Counted from the first letter of the stretch, positions 24,119 through 34,800 are shown. The stretch: 43,555 bases of DNA from Verrucomicrobiota bacterium (GCA_018239985.1 JAFEGK010000013.1:1-43555), one strand, 5' to 3'. Numbers and translations are program-made. Notes: generated by a model not told the origin, from the sequence alone.

Positions 24119-24530
24119 CAATTACCCACATCCTTCAACTCCTCCTTTCAGGATGGGTTCGATCGTACAGGCAACACAGGATTTGCATGATCGCTTTGCG
24201 GCATGATATACTGCGCCCACCCAAGTTGTGTGAATTTTGACCGCGAGAGCTTTCGCGGTCAAAATTCACACAACTTGGGTGGGCGCAGTATAAGCAGGAT
24301 AAAAAATTTTGATATCATGCATATCATGCCGCAAAGCGCTCGTGCAAATCCTGTCTCCTGGCTATGTAAATAGTTTCTCCAGCGCCTTGCGTCATACCAC
24401 AATTCTCATGATCGTAAGATGAGAACATGCTTTACTGCCACAGTTAACCAACTCTACGCCAGCGGATTGTCCAACAATCTCGGGCTCTCTATGAAAGATG
24501 TGGGTAACTTTAAGGCCTAAGGCCTGGGTT
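24099..24530. repeat. Nested inverted-repeat region
   Basis: The 456-bp gap between 24118 and 24575 has no gene. Outer arms 24099-24137 and 24491-24530 are imperfect inverted copies (AACCCA.GCCT.AGGCCT and TTACCCACATC.TTCA). Middle arms 24176-24209 and 24321-24354 match at 32 of 34 positions. The inner palindrome is 24207-24292. ATATCATGC stands twice in tandem at 24312-24329. It looks like palindromic elements inserted within one another. Confidence 0.8.
24207..24292. repeat. 86-bp near-perfect palindrome
   Basis: The sequence reads the same on both strands, with one mismatched pair near the centre (24247/24252). Each arm begins TATACTGCGCCCACCCAAG. It would extrude as a very stable cruciform or RNA hairpin of about 40 bp. 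No T-tract follows, although it could stop transcription between the convergent genes. Confidence 0.9.
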
Positions 24531-24574
24531 TTTGGCCGATTCGAAATTCACGATGCTCGAAAAGCCAAAAATCC

Positions 24575-25636
24575 TCAAAAAAGCGACGAAACGAAATCGG
24601 TTAACAGCTTCTCAAAGGCGTCGACAATCTCGGAAGCGGTGAGGGTCCAGAGGCAATCACTCCGTTTGCTACCTCCACACCCATCCATGTGACAGGGTCG
24701 ACACTCCCGATTTTGGGAGACGACGACGCTTTGAGGATTTTGCCAGGGCCCCCAATTCTTTTCTGAAGTGGGGCCGAACAGAGCCACGACGGGCACTTTC
24801 AGAGCCGATGCCATGTGGAGGGCGACCGAATCGACGGTGATGAGCCCTTTTGAGAGTTGGATTAGCGCCCCCATTTCTTTTAGGGAGGTTTCTCCCGCCA
24901 CATTGATCACCTCTTTGGAGGTAAGATTGGCCACTTCTTGCACAAAATCGCGCTCGGATGGGGAGCCGGTTAGCACCACTTTTTCGCCGAGTTGATCGAT
25001 CACTTTTGCCATGAGGTGGGGGGGCAAACATTTAAAACGCCAGCGCGATGGGGCATGGACGACGACGAAGGGGGTATCTCCCATCCGCTCTTTTGCCCAC
25101 TGGTGGGCCTCTTGAGGAATGTGAAAATAGAGCTCCCGTTCGTCCATTTCGGGGAAGAGGCCGATCCGGCGGAGAGCATCGAGGTCCCGCTCAACAGTAT
25201 GACGGTAAGTAGGGCAAGGTTTGACGATGTGGGTAAGGAGCTTTCTTTTTTTCCCTTTTGGATCGATCCCCACTCTTACTTTTGCCCCGCTGGCGGTAGC
25301 GGCGATTAGCCCACGATCCCCTTCAGTGAGGTTGATGATGAGGTCATATTTTTGGGAGCGGATGTGTCGTAAAAGATGCAGTTCATTTTTCATTCTCGAG
25401 ATGAAAGGAAGCTTTTTCCATTTGCGATTATGGAGGATCAATTGGGAAATGGCAGGATGACCATCGAGCATCGGTTTTGCCTCTTCCCAAATGTATCCAT
25501 CGATTTGAGCATCGGGAAAAACTTTTTTTAGATAGGAAAACACGGGAGCAGAGAGGAGAACATCGCCCAGATGGCGCAACTTGATGACTAAGATCCGGCC
25601 AGTGCCGGTCAAATCCGGATAATTTCCATAGGACAT
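24575..25636 (-). CDS. Glycosyltransferase family 9 (heptosyltransferase-like)
   Basis: A 353-residue enzyme of the ADP-heptose:LPS heptosyltransferase family. It shows ILVIKLRHLGDVLLSAPVFS at the N-terminus, YDLIINLTEGDRG mid-protein, VVVHAPSRWRFKCLP, and the donor-site end SKGLITVDSVALHMASALK...VALFGPTSEKNWGPW. It resembles RfaQ/WaaQ-like members more than WaaC or WaaF, judged by the RWRFKCLP region. It probably adds a core sugar to LPS at the inner membrane, functionally related to the kdsA-lpt genes. Whether heptose is the true donor in this organism is unknown. Divergent from ndk. Confidence 0.88.
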   Translation of the reverse strand: MSYGNYPDLTGTGRILVIKLRHLGDVLLSAPVFSYLKKVFPDAQIDGYIWEEAKPMLDGHPAISQLILHNRKWKKLPFISRMKNELHLLRHIRSQKYDLIINLTEGDRGLIAATASGAKVRVGIDPKGKKRKLLTHIVKPCPTYRHTVERDLDALRRIGLFPEMDERELYFHIPQEAHQWAKERMGDTPFVVVHAPSRWRFKCLPPHLMAKVIDQLGEKVVLTGSPSERDFVQEVANLTSKEVINVAGETSLKEMGALIQLSKGLITVDSVALHMASALKVPVVALFGPTSEKNWGPWQNPQSVVVSQNRECRPCHMDGCGGSKRSDCLWTLTASEIVDAFEKLLTDFVSSLF

Positions 25637-25652
25637 AAATCAGTGGTTAGTC

Positions 25653-25683
25653 TATAATGAAACGCGCTGAAAATTCAAGGAGT
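25653..25683 (+). promoter_or_regulatory. -10 box and ribosome site of ndk
   Basis: TATAAT at 25653-25658, with no good -35, then AAGGAG at about 25677-25682, eight bases before the ndk ATG at 25691. Confidence 0.45.
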
Positions 25684-25690
25684 ATCTCTA

Positions 25691-26116
25691 ATGTCAACTG
25701 AACGAACACTGTCGATCATCAAACCTGATGCCGTAGCTGATAATAATATTGGAGCAATCATCAGCCGTTTTGAAAAAGCTGGACTCAAGGTAGTCGCCGC
25801 AAAAATGTTAGCTCTGACTGTAGATCAAGCGAAAGCATTCTATAATGTCCATGCTCATCGCCCTTTCTTCGGCGAGCTTGTCGCCTTCATGATCACAGGC
25901 CCCATTCTAGTCATGGTCCTCGAAGGTCCTAATGCGATTGCAAAAAACCGCGAGCTGATGGGTGCCACAAACCCCAAAGAGGCAGCTCCCGGAACCATCC
26001 GCGCTGATTTTGCGAAGACAATCGACAAAAACGCGGTGCATGGATCAGACAGCCCTGAAACAGCCAAGATTGAGATTCCGTTCTTCTTTAAGCCGCAAGA
26101 AATCCTCTCTCGCTAG
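25691..26116 (+). CDS. ndk: Nucleoside diphosphate kinase
   Basis: A 141-residue enzyme transferring the gamma phosphate from ATP to NDPs by a phospho-His intermediate. Motifs are [10 protein letters not shown] with Lys11, [10 protein letters not shown], and the active-site NAVHGSDS with His117. Length is canonical. In an organism importing nucleotides through an NTT carrier it balances NTP and dNTP pools. Confidence 0.97.
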   Translation: MSTERTLSIIKPDAVADNNIGAIISRFEKAGLKVVAAKMLALTVDQAKAFYNVHAHRPFFGELVAFMITGPILVMVLEGPNAIAKNRELMGATNPKEAAPGTIRADFAKTIDKNAVHGSDSPETAKIEIPFFFKPQEILSR

Positions 26117-26140
26117 AATTTCTCTGACACCGGTTTTTCG

Positions 26141-29100
26141 ATGACGACATCTGTTACTCCCTGCGCTGAATCTGCGACTACAACTGAACAATTACCCTAT
26201 CCAAGAACGGAAGAATTAAAGCGTTTTTTAATTGCCCTCACAAAAGAGGGCTTTTCTGGAGAGCTCCTTCCACAGAATTTCTCAAGTAAGGAATTGGTCA
26301 CAGCTTATGCACTCGGGAAAGCAGATCTTCCTAAGGGCGATGATGCGCTCTTAGCTTTTTATTTCAACGCATTCCCACTGTTCGAGTTAGTGCATGAACC
26401 TATCCCAGTTACAAGGACGCTTTTCCCTAAGACTGCGCTAGGCCAATTCTTCTGCGCCAATAATTTCACACTGATTCTATCTGTTTTGCCTCTGGTCTGT
26501 TATTTAGAATCGAGCCTTGGAAAGCAATGCAGTAAAATCTCTGAGCATCAAATTGTGCTCAAATGGGATCACTCCCCCCCTCTTTATCTCCTTGTTCCTA
26601 CCTATTTTGAACAAGCCTTAGAATGCATTTCTACTAATCTGAAGATCGATGACAGAGCTACCCTCAGCTGCCTCGCCCAAGCCTTGGCGATCCTATTGCC
26701 CTCAATTCCCGACGTCACCCCTCAACATCCTAAACGAGCAGCAGAACCAAAACTGCGTGAAATCTACGAGGGTTTTTGCAAATTCGAGGATCTAACAACG
26801 GCCACCCGATTTCTATACTTGTTAAAGTGCTCTGGGTGGGACATTACTGAAATCGTAAGCGGAGCCGAAATTCCCGACCTCATTCACAATTCTGAGATGA
26901 GAAAGGTCTTTGAAGGGACATCTTTTGCTCGTTTGTTTGAAAAAACCAGCCGTGAAGAGGTTTACCAAGAGCTTTTAGCCTCCAATGACCTCTCTGTTCT
27001 AAGTCAAGTTTGGGGCGATGAAAAAATTTTGAAAGGATACGATTTTCTTCAGAAAATTGCCCCCACGATCAATCAAGAGGCCCTTCCCTTTGCCCTTTGT
27101 GCTGTTTGCAAATTGTGTACTCCCAAAACTAGTCCCCTTTCCCCTACAGAAAGAGTCCAATTGCTCGCCGCATATTTACTCCGTCTCAAAAAGCAAAATC
27201 CGCCGTTCTCTTTTGCGCTAAGCTATGAGCCAAAGCTCCGAGAACTCATTAAGGGACATCGACGCTACTTAGGCAGCGCTCCAGAATTGGCCTCATTCTT
27301 AATGAAAGAATCACAGGATTCAAAAAACTGGACCGAATTGTCTCTCTTGCTGACAGCACTTGAGAAAGATGACGCTCTGCTCGAAAAAGTTGTCGGAACG
27401 TTGGAGGCTGTTTGCTCCCTGCCAAATGCGGCATGTTGCATGACGACGACGCTCACTCGTCCGGGACAACGGTTGTCGAAAGAACAAAAAGGGCGCCTCG
27501 CTAAGGCCTATGCGACGTTCGCAGCAATCGGTGGCGATGCTACAGTCCTGCAAGCTCCTCTCGATTCGTCTTGGGTTTTGGGGCAATTGAAACAAGAAGA
27601 GACCTGGAGAGAATTTACCCGTTTTTGTGTTTTAGCAAGGTCAACTCAAGAAGATCATCTACAATGGATTGCTCATAGGGCGCTTGCGAGTGAGGATGAG
27701 GCCCCCTTTCGCGATCTCGAAGTGCTGTTAGAGCGGGTGCCTTCAAAGCCTCTTTTGATTCAGGCCCTTGTCCGCAATCCTTCAAATGTTAAGCTCCTTA
27801 ACAAACTGATCGGATTGGTTTCTGGTCAAGAAAAAGAGTGCTTAGAGAAATGTAAGGCGCTTGGAGCACAAGAGCGGAAAAGGCATTTAGAAACCTATCA
27901 AACAACCGGGTCGATAGCAGAGCTCTTGCCTCGAGTTCCCACTCTAGAAGAGCAAATCGAAGAGGCAATCGAAAAAAAGGAGCACGGCCGGGCACTGATT
28001 CTCTTAAAAAAAGCTCCACCTCCTGCATGGGCATTATGGGACCGTTTTATCCTATCCTCACCACCTAAGGCGATATTAGAAGAGAGTTGGAACGGATGGC
28101 TAGCAAAGCATCCAATCGGAGAATTCAAACCAGAAGTTGAAACTTACTGGCTTAATGCGATTAAACACCTTTTGGCAAAACTAGATGGAACTGACGCCAG
28201 TTTTTACCCATTTTTCATGAATCATGCCATCGATTATGCAGAGAAATTGGGACGGGAAGCGAGCGCACAACTGGTTGGCACCTGTCTAGAGACTGCGATC
28301 CCGCTGGTGTGGAATTGTAAAACACAACACGTCACTGAAGTCCTGCGCCAAATTCGGGCAATCGATACAAATCCTCTACTAATAGAAAAAATGGGAGTGC
28401 CGTCAAGCCTGCTCCATTTTGACTTCCTGACTCTATTGAATCTTCTTCTGGCTAAACAACCAGAAAATGAGCTCTCTGAGGTAGGAATAGGATGGTGTCT
28501 TGACCAAATGGCTCAAGCCCAATTTGGAGATATGACCAATCTCCCAAGACTTTTGAAATTCTATTCCCAGCATGCATTTGTCCCAAGAAAGCCAGAAGTC
28601 CAAGACATTTTTCTCGATTGTATTGATTTATGCCAGCCTAAGGAATTATATCAGCAGCTTGGCTGGATGGAAAAGAGCCACCTAATGACGACACTTTGCT
28701 CTTATCAATCGCCTTCTGCCAAAGGAAGCGATGCCGATAATAAAAGAATATCTCAGTTATGGGAACAGCTTCTTTTCAGCTTTAAAACTCAAAAGAAAGA
28801 GCACCTACTCAACTACTGCGAACTCTTTTTCTTGAATACAAAACTCTTGCTCAAACGCAACTTGGAAAACGGGTATCTTGATCACATTTGGAATCTGGTT
28901 CTACAAGACTGTATCTATCATCTCCCTAAAAATCAGCAATCAGCTGCTATGCTGCGCATGAAAATGTATATCTGCAGCGTAATTTTGGCTCAAACACCTT
29001 TACAGCCACCCTTAGTAGTCAGGGCTTTGACCGATCTGTGCACCGTTGCTCCCTTTTTGAATGCAGACAGTGCAGCGCACATCGCTGATTTTAGAAATCG

Positions 29101-29941
29101 TCTACCCCTTATCTTGTCCCTTGATCATCCTAATATTCCAGGTTTAGTTGAAAAGGCTGTCAATAGTTTGCTCGGGCTCTCATGGGTGCAACGAGCAACC
29201 CCTGGGGAATGTCATAGTTGGAGTTCTCTCATAACTGGGCTCTCCTTTTCTCTGTCAGAATGCGAAGCGCAACGTCCACAGATTGCAAAGGTCTTGTGCA
29301 ACGTCTTTTTGCATTGCGTACACCCAACTGCAAACACATTCTCTCCTGTTTTGGTCAATCTCTCACTCGGACTGATGACCGATTTTCTTATCTCTATGCC
29401 TTATCAAGAATGTCTAAAAGAAGCAGAGTGGAATAATTTGATCATGACCTTGCGCGAAAATGAAGTCGAGAAAATGTGCACCCGGCTTCTCACCATCGAT
29501 CCAACGAAAGGCTCTGGGCAAATTTATCTGAATCTGTTAGGCTTGGGGCGGCTACTTCGTCACACAACAGTTTTAAGGGGAAAAAAGGCTCTGGATTTTT
29601 GTGCTAAAGGGCTAAAACAATGCCTGGAGTTGTTGCCAAAAATCCAAGACCCCTTTCAGGCGATAGAACTCCCTCTCTGTTGGCTTAAGGCCCTCTGCTT
29701 CCAGAAAATTGCTACAGACAACACCCCCCTAGTAAGCCAGCTTACAAGGAGTTGTTGCCAATTGATCACAGATCTAGAAAGCTATAAATTTTTCTCAAAA
29801 TATATCATCGAAGCCCTAAGTCTCGCTCCCGAGCAGACTATAACGATACGAGATGTATTGGCAAGTTTCGATAATCCTATTCTGAATTCATTGAAAGAGT
29901 TCGTGCTGAAACGGGCAGAGCCAAAAACTCCCCCGAAGTGA
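26141..29941 (+). CDS. Large hypothetical helical protein
   Basis: A 1266-residue protein starting 24 bp after ndk. No signal peptide or membrane helix. The whole length is rich in Leu and predicted-looking amphipathic helices with short loops (for example FRDLEVLLERVPSKPLLIQA), as in alpha-solenoid repeat proteins, but I could not define a repeat unit. It contains many Cys. No catalytic motif recognised. Its 3' end overlaps the convergent methyltransferase gene by 65 bp. It may be a lineage-specific scaffold or effector. Confidence 0.7.
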   Translation: MTTSVTPCAESATTTEQLPYPRTEELKRFLIALTKEGFSGELLPQNFSSKELVTAYALGKADLPKGDDALLAFYFNAFPLFELVHEPIPVTRTLFPKTALGQFFCANNFTLILSVLPLVCYLESSLGKQCSKISEHQIVLKWDHSPPLYLLVPTYFEQALECISTNLKIDDRATLSCLAQALAILLPSIPDVTPQHPKRAAEPKLREIYEGFCKFEDLTTATRFLYLLKCSGWDITEIVSGAEIPDLIHNSEMRKVFEGTSFARLFEKTSREEVYQELLASNDLSVLSQVWGDEKILKGYDFLQKIAPTINQEALPFALCAVCKLCTPKTSPLSPTERVQLLAAYLLRLKKQNPPFSFALSYEPKLRELIKGHRRYLGSAPELASFLMKESQDSKNWTELSLLLTALEKDDALLEKVVGTLEAVCSLPNAACCMTTTLTRPGQRLSKEQKGRLAKAYATFAAIGGDATVLQAPLDSSWVLGQLKQEETWREFTRFCVLARSTQEDHLQWIAHRALASEDEAPFRDLEVLLERVPSKPLLIQALVRNPSNVKLLNKLIGLVSGQEKECLEKCKALGAQERKRHLETYQTTGSIAELLPRVPTLEEQIEEAIEKKEHGRALILLKKAPPPAWALWDRFILSSPPKAILEESWNGWLAKHPIGEFKPEVETYWLNAIKHLLAKLDGTDASFYPFFMNHAIDYAEKLGREASAQLVGTCLETAIPLVWNCKTQHVTEVLRQIRAIDTNPLLIEKMGVPSSLLHFDFLTLLNLLLAKQPENELSEVGIGWCLDQMAQAQFGDMTNLPRLLKFYSQHAFVPRKPEVQDIFLDCIDLCQPKELYQQLGWMEKSHLMTTLCSYQSPSAKGSDADNKRISQLWEQLLFSFKTQKKEHLLNYCELFFLNTKLLLKRNLENGYLDHIWNLVLQDCIYHLPKNQQSAAMLRMKMYICSVILAQTPLQPPLVVRALTDLCTVAPFLNADSAAHIADFRNRLPLILSLDHPNIPGLVEKAVNSLLGLSWVQRATPGECHSWSSLITGLSFSLSECEAQRPQIAKVLCNVFLHCVHPTANTFSPVLVNLSLGLMTDFLISMPYQECLKEAEWNNLIMTLRENEVEKMCTRLLTIDPTKGSGQIYLNLLGLGRLLRHTTVLRGKKALDFCAKGLKQCLELLPKIQDPFQAIELPLCWLKALCFQKIATDNTPLVSQLTRSCCQLITDLESYKFFSKYIIEALSLAPEQTITIRDVLASFDNPILNSLKEFVLKRAEPKTPPK

Positions 29942-30722
29942 TCTGCTCGGTTGTATACCCCAGAGCTTCGATAGCCTTTAGCCGCCGTTGATACTCATCC
30001 CGAATGAATCGGTCAGCCCACCCAAAAGGAATACCGCCAAGCATCCGAACAATCAGTACAGGCTTTTGCTCTTGAATCGTCCTGGCCGCCCCATTTAAAA
30101 AGTCTGTTTCTTTTCCGTCGGCGTTAATCCGAATGAGCGCCACATTTTCAAGCTCAAGAGAATCGAGCGTCTTTTCCTTTTCATCTAGCAGTATGCAGTA
30201 GAGCTGGGCATTATGGATATGATTGAGCGAAAGATTCCAAAACATCTCGATAAAATGCTTTAGACGGGGTTCAAAAGCGACCACCTTCCCTTCGCGACCC
30301 ACCAAGTCGGAAAGGGCCACTGTCCAGATCCCGCTACCTGCCCCATAATCGACCACTGTCCCCCCTTTTTGGAGATGGGGAGATAGGAGCAAGTGAATAT
30401 GAGTAGGATAGTCGAGAGTTTCATTTGGGGGGACAAAAAAATAGCCCTCATCAGTTGCCAGAAGCTGATACTCTCTTTCAGAAAAGGAGCGGACCCAATC
30501 GATCAGTGCTGCTTTATTGGCCTGCTCTGCAATCATTTCTGAGCGTAAAAACTGTGTGATATTAGATTCACGCTCCTCATCGACAGGGTGTTCAAGAACC
30601 ACCTCTTCCACAGGGGGCTCTATAGAGGAAAACTCTTCAAAGTCATAGAATTCTTCATACTCGATAAATTCGGCCCAAATACGCAATGAGACAAACAAAA
30701 ATAAAAGCAGTTTTTTCATCAC
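29877..30722 (-). CDS. FkbM-like methyltransferase with signal peptide
   Basis: A 281-residue protein. The first 17 residues (MMKKLLLFLFVSLRIWA) look like a Sec signal peptide, followed by an acidic Glu-rich spacer to about residue 55. A Rossmann SAM-binding core follows: VVDYGAGSGIWTVAL at 123-137, acidic EPR at 151-153, and INADGKETDFLNGA typical of FkbM enzymes. An exported SAM methyltransferase is odd because the periplasm lacks S-adenosylmethionine. It starts 9 bp after mreB, so belongs to the SNF2-mreB operon. The segment could instead be a membrane anchor. Confidence 0.75.
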   Translation of the reverse strand: MMKKLLLFLFVSLRIWAEFIEYEEFYDFEEFSSIEPPVEEVVLEHPVDEERESNITQFLRSEMIAEQANKAALIDWVRSFSEREYQLLATDEGYFFVPPNETLDYPTHIHLLLSPHLQKGGTVVDYGAGSGIWTVALSDLVGREGKVVAFEPRLKHFIEMFWNLSLNHIHNAQLYCILLDEKEKTLDSLELENVALIRINADGKETDFLNGAARTIQEQKPVLIVRMLGGIPFGWADRFIRDEYQRRLKAIEALGYTTEQITSGEFLALPVSARTLSMNSE

Positions 30723-30731
30723 GCGTCAACA

Positions 30732-31814
30732 TTAAGCAGTACGTCTTTTCTTGAATTTGTGGATATATTCTAGCGATTTGCCTGTGCCAAGGCAGACAGC
30801 CAAAAGAGGATGCTCGGCGACTCTAACGGGCAATCCTGTCTCTTTCATCAGCGCTTTGTCGAGTCCTTTAATTAGAGCGCCTCCGCCCGCAAGGACCATC
30901 CCTTTTTCCACAAGATCGGCAGCCAATTCAGGCGGGCATTTCTCTAGAGTCAATTTCACCCCTTCGATGATCTGTTGAATCGGTTCAGCTAGGCACTCCC
31001 GAATTTCAACCGAATTGATCCGCTTAGTCATTGGCAGCCCGGCAACCTGGTCGCGGCCGCGAACTTCCATCTCGAGTTCATTTTCACCCAGAGGATAGGC
31101 GGAACCGATCGCCATTTTGATCTCTTCAGCTGTGCGGGGACCGATCATCAAGTTGTAGGTGCGGCGCATGTAATTGACGATACAATCGTCAAATTCATCG
31201 CCTGCGATGCGCAAGGAACGGGCTTCGACGATGCCCCCCAGAGAAATAATCGCAATCTCAGTTGTTCCTCCACCGACGTCGATGATCATGTTCCCAGAGG
31301 GCTCGTGGACAGGAAGATCGACCCCAATGGCTGCTGCCATCGGTTCTTCGATGAGCACGACTTCTTGAGCGCCAGCGCGCAGAGCGGAATCCTCAACGGC
31401 ACGACGCTCAACTCCAGTAATCCCTGAGGGGACGGCGATCAAGATTTTGGGACGGAAAAGGCTACGCGATGGAGTCACCCTCTTGATCAGGGCCTTTAAG
31501 AGCCCTTCGGCAATTTCAAAATCGGCAATTACCCCGTCTTTCATCGGACGGACGGCGTGAATTTTGCGTGGAGTTTTACCGAGCATCAATTTGGCTTTAT
31601 GTCCAACCGCTAGGACCTCTCGTGTTTCTGAGTCGACGGCGACAACGGATGGCTCAGCAAGGACGATCCCCTTGCCTCGGACGAACACGAGCGTGTTAGC
31701 AGTGCCGAGGTCAATGCCGATGTCGTTTGACATCAGATTAGAAAATGCCCCCCCTTTATTGACCACGCGTGATCGGAGTTTGGAGAGAAGATCAGAGGGC
31801 TTCAATTTCAACAT
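30732..31814 (-). CDS. mreB: Rod-shape-determining actin homologue MreB
   Basis: A 360-residue actin-like ATPase: phosphate-1 motif IDLGTANTLVF (34-44), phosphate-2 IDVGGGTTEIAI, adenosine motif GMVLAGGGALIKGLD. In Chlamydiota, which lack FtsZ, MreB directs septal peptidoglycan synthesis at division. Here the N-terminus is about 30 residues before the first motif, a basic extension that may bind membrane. A good AGAAGG ribosome site precedes the ATG. The SNF2 gene lies 9 bp upstream and the methyltransferase 9 bp downstream, a tight operon. Confidence 0.97.
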   Translation of the reverse strand: MLKLKPSDLLSKLRSRVVNKGGAFSNLMSNDIGIDLGTANTLVFVRGKGIVLAEPSVVAVDSETREVLAVGHKAKLMLGKTPRKIHAVRPMKDGVIADFEIAEGLLKALIKRVTPSRSLFRPKILIAVPSGITGVERRAVEDSALRAGAQEVVLIEEPMAAAIGVDLPVHEPSGNMIIDVGGGTTEIAIISLGGIVEARSLRIAGDEFDDCIVNYMRRTYNLMIGPRTAEEIKMAIGSAYPLGENELEMEVRGRDQVAGLPMTKRINSVEIRECLAEPIQQIIEGVKLTLEKCPPELAADLVEKGMVLAGGGALIKGLDKALMKETGLPVRVAEHPLLAVCLGTGKSLEYIHKFKKRRTA

Positions 31815-31823
31815 AAATTCCTT

Positions 31824-34800
31824 CTAAGTTTTCAAGAGTTCTAAGACATCTTCCCAAGTGAGCTTGGAGATGGCTTCATCATCGCAACTTACCACTTTCT
31901 TGACGAGACCTTTTTTCCGCTTCTGCATTTCGTCAATTTTTTCTTCGATTGTATTCAAGGTGATCAGCTTATAGGCCGATACCGATTTTGTCTGTCCCAT
32001 CCGGTGAACGCGGTCAGTTGCTTGGTTTTCAACAGCAGGGTTCCACCACATATCGTAATGGATCACTGTGTCGGCGCCGACGAGGTTCAAACCGGTACCG
32101 CCAGCCTTGAGGGAAACGAGGAAAACGAACGTTGAAGGATCTTCATTGAATTGTTTGACCACTTCAAGGCGGTTTTTACTCGAGCCATCAAGATAAGCAA
32201 AGCGAATCCCCCTTTGCTCTAGGTCGGCACGCATGATTTTGAGCATTTGGGTGTACTGACTGAAGATGACCGTTTTGTGTCCCCCTTCCATCAGCGTCTG
32301 AAGCAGCTCAAGAAGCATTTCGTATTTTGCCGAGTCGTTGGCCTCGGCTTTTTCTTTTGCAAAAATAGCTGGGTGACAACAGATTTGCTTGAGGCGCGTG
32401 AGCGTCGCCAATACGTGGATCTGTACCCGATCGAAACCATCCCGTTCTACCAATTTGACCAGTTCGTCGCGTGCCGATTCGGCGTATGAACGGTAAAGCT
32501 CTTGTTGCACAGGGCTGAGCTGACAGTGGTAGACAATTTCGGATACCGGCGGCAAATCTTTTAGCACGTCGGCCTTCATCCTTCGCAAAATGAAAGGGGA
32601 AATTTTCTTACGCAAGTACTCGATATTTTTGACCTGCTCTTCTCCCGAGACCCGCACATATTTTTCGACAAAGCGGTCATAGGAACTCAAGAATCCAGGC
32701 ATCAAGAAGTCGAACAGACTCCAAAGCTCATCCAGTGAATTTTCAATCGGCGTACCAGACAAGATCAACTTGTGCTGGGCCCGTACCATTTTTACCGAGC
32801 GGGCGTTGCGAGTGCCTCGGTTTTTAATATGCTGGGCTTCGTCGAGAATCACATAGGAGAAGAGAGTAGACTTATATTGCTCGATATCTTTTTGAAGCAG
32901 CGTATAAGAGGTGATCACAGCATCGTAATTTTCGAGATCTCCAATCATTTTCTTTCGTGCAGAGGGGATTCCATCGACAACAATCACTTTTAACTTGTGA
33001 TTGAACTTGGCAAATTCCTCTTTCCAGTTATAGAGCAGTGAAGTTGGGCACACAATCAGAGCACAACCTGGATGTTTCTTCTGCTGCTGCGTAATAGCGA
33101 CAATCGCTTGGACCGTCTTACCAAGACCCATATCATCGGCCAAAATTCCCCCAAGAAACATCGAGCGGATCCTTTCGAGCCAATGAACCCCTTCGGTCTG
33201 ATATGAGCGGAGCTCGACATTGACCTCTTTTGGAATTGGAGAAGCCTTGAGCTTCTTCTCACCGAGCATCTGAGCGCGGATCTCTTTCAGCTGTTCTGAC
33301 ATCGAAAACTTGATCGGCAAACCTTCGAATTGACTCTCATCGATATTAGCTAAACTCCAGAGAGGCCGTTCGAGATTCCCATCTTCGAGCACAGTAATCC
33401 CCAATTCGTCGAAGAGTTGAATCGCACCAGTGATCCTATCGAGATCGAGCACCAAAATTTTTGCAAGCTTGACCTTTTTGGGACTGGCCAATTCGATAAA
33501 TGCCTTCTTAGCTGCGATACACTCCCAAAGCTGATCGAGCTTGATTCCCTTCAAAGAGCCTTGAACTTTTAACTGAATGCGGTAGCTATCCACCTTGTCA
33601 AGATGATCAAAATGGAGAACGAATTCGGTCTTATCATAGATGAACTGGTCGAGCAAGTTTTGAGGGCAATTGAATTTCACCCGGTCCTTATTGCGAGGGA
33701 TCACATCAGTCATGAATTCGACAATCTTCTTATCCGATTTTGAAATGTAAATCCCCTGCTCAGGATTAAACATAAAGTCTTGGAATAGATCCTCGATGAT
33801 TTTTCTCTCTTCGACAAGATTGCGTCCTAAAATCCCCTCATCGGTGCTAAAGGAATTGATCTGGTCATAAGTCAGTTGCGAAGGAGCTTGAGGAATGCGA
33901 TTCCCATCATAGATAAAATGAACGGCAGCCTCCAGCTCGCCATTCAAATAGGACAAATCGCAGATCGTCTGAACCTCATTTACAAAAGGTAACGTCACAA
34001 AATTTTCAATCACATGCCGATTGGACACCTCAGCAAATTGCATCAATTCGGGGAGGGAGTTTTCGACAAAAGAACCAAAAAGGGGCTCAGGGATCGTCAT
34101 ATCCCTAATTTCTTTCAGATTGAGCAAATGTCGTCTTGTGATCAGATGGGGGAACCGCCAATAGGTCCCTTCATAAAGCAAGCCAGGACGAGCACATTGA
34201 AAAAGAGTCACATCTTCGAGCGTCAGCTCTTTCTCATCCATGACAATCTTAGGATTCAGAAGAATTTTAGAAGTGGGAGGAGGGATATATTCGATTTGGA
34301 ACAAAAATTGGGCCGGCATTGAAGAAAAATGGAGCGGATTTTCAAATCCCGAGTCGTACATTCCGGGAAGCACAGGTAGATCGCCATCCGACAGAGAGAA
34401 ACTACTTTTTGAAATTTCCTGTTCGGCAAGCTCGAAAGTTCTGGCTAAAATCAATCCAAAAAATTCTGGCTGAATGAGCCCGAGCCTTAAGCCCCTCTCG
34501 CTCGATACATTCTCAGGGAACTGGAGATGATCCATCACCATACGGACAATCTCCTTTTGATTAATCGCAAACGAATCAAGAGAAAAACAAAAACGTTTCC
34601 CACCCATGAAAATCGGCTCAGCAAATCGGAGCGCCTCGATAAAATCGCGCAAATTGGGCACATGCAGCGGCTTGGAGCGATATGGAAGGCGGAGAGCCAC
34701 CTGCACTTCAACGGGTCCAGCCCCCTTCTTGGGCAAATTATAAATCAGCGAAAACTCAGCAGAATCGATCTCTTTTTTCTCTTCTGGTCTAAAAAATGGG

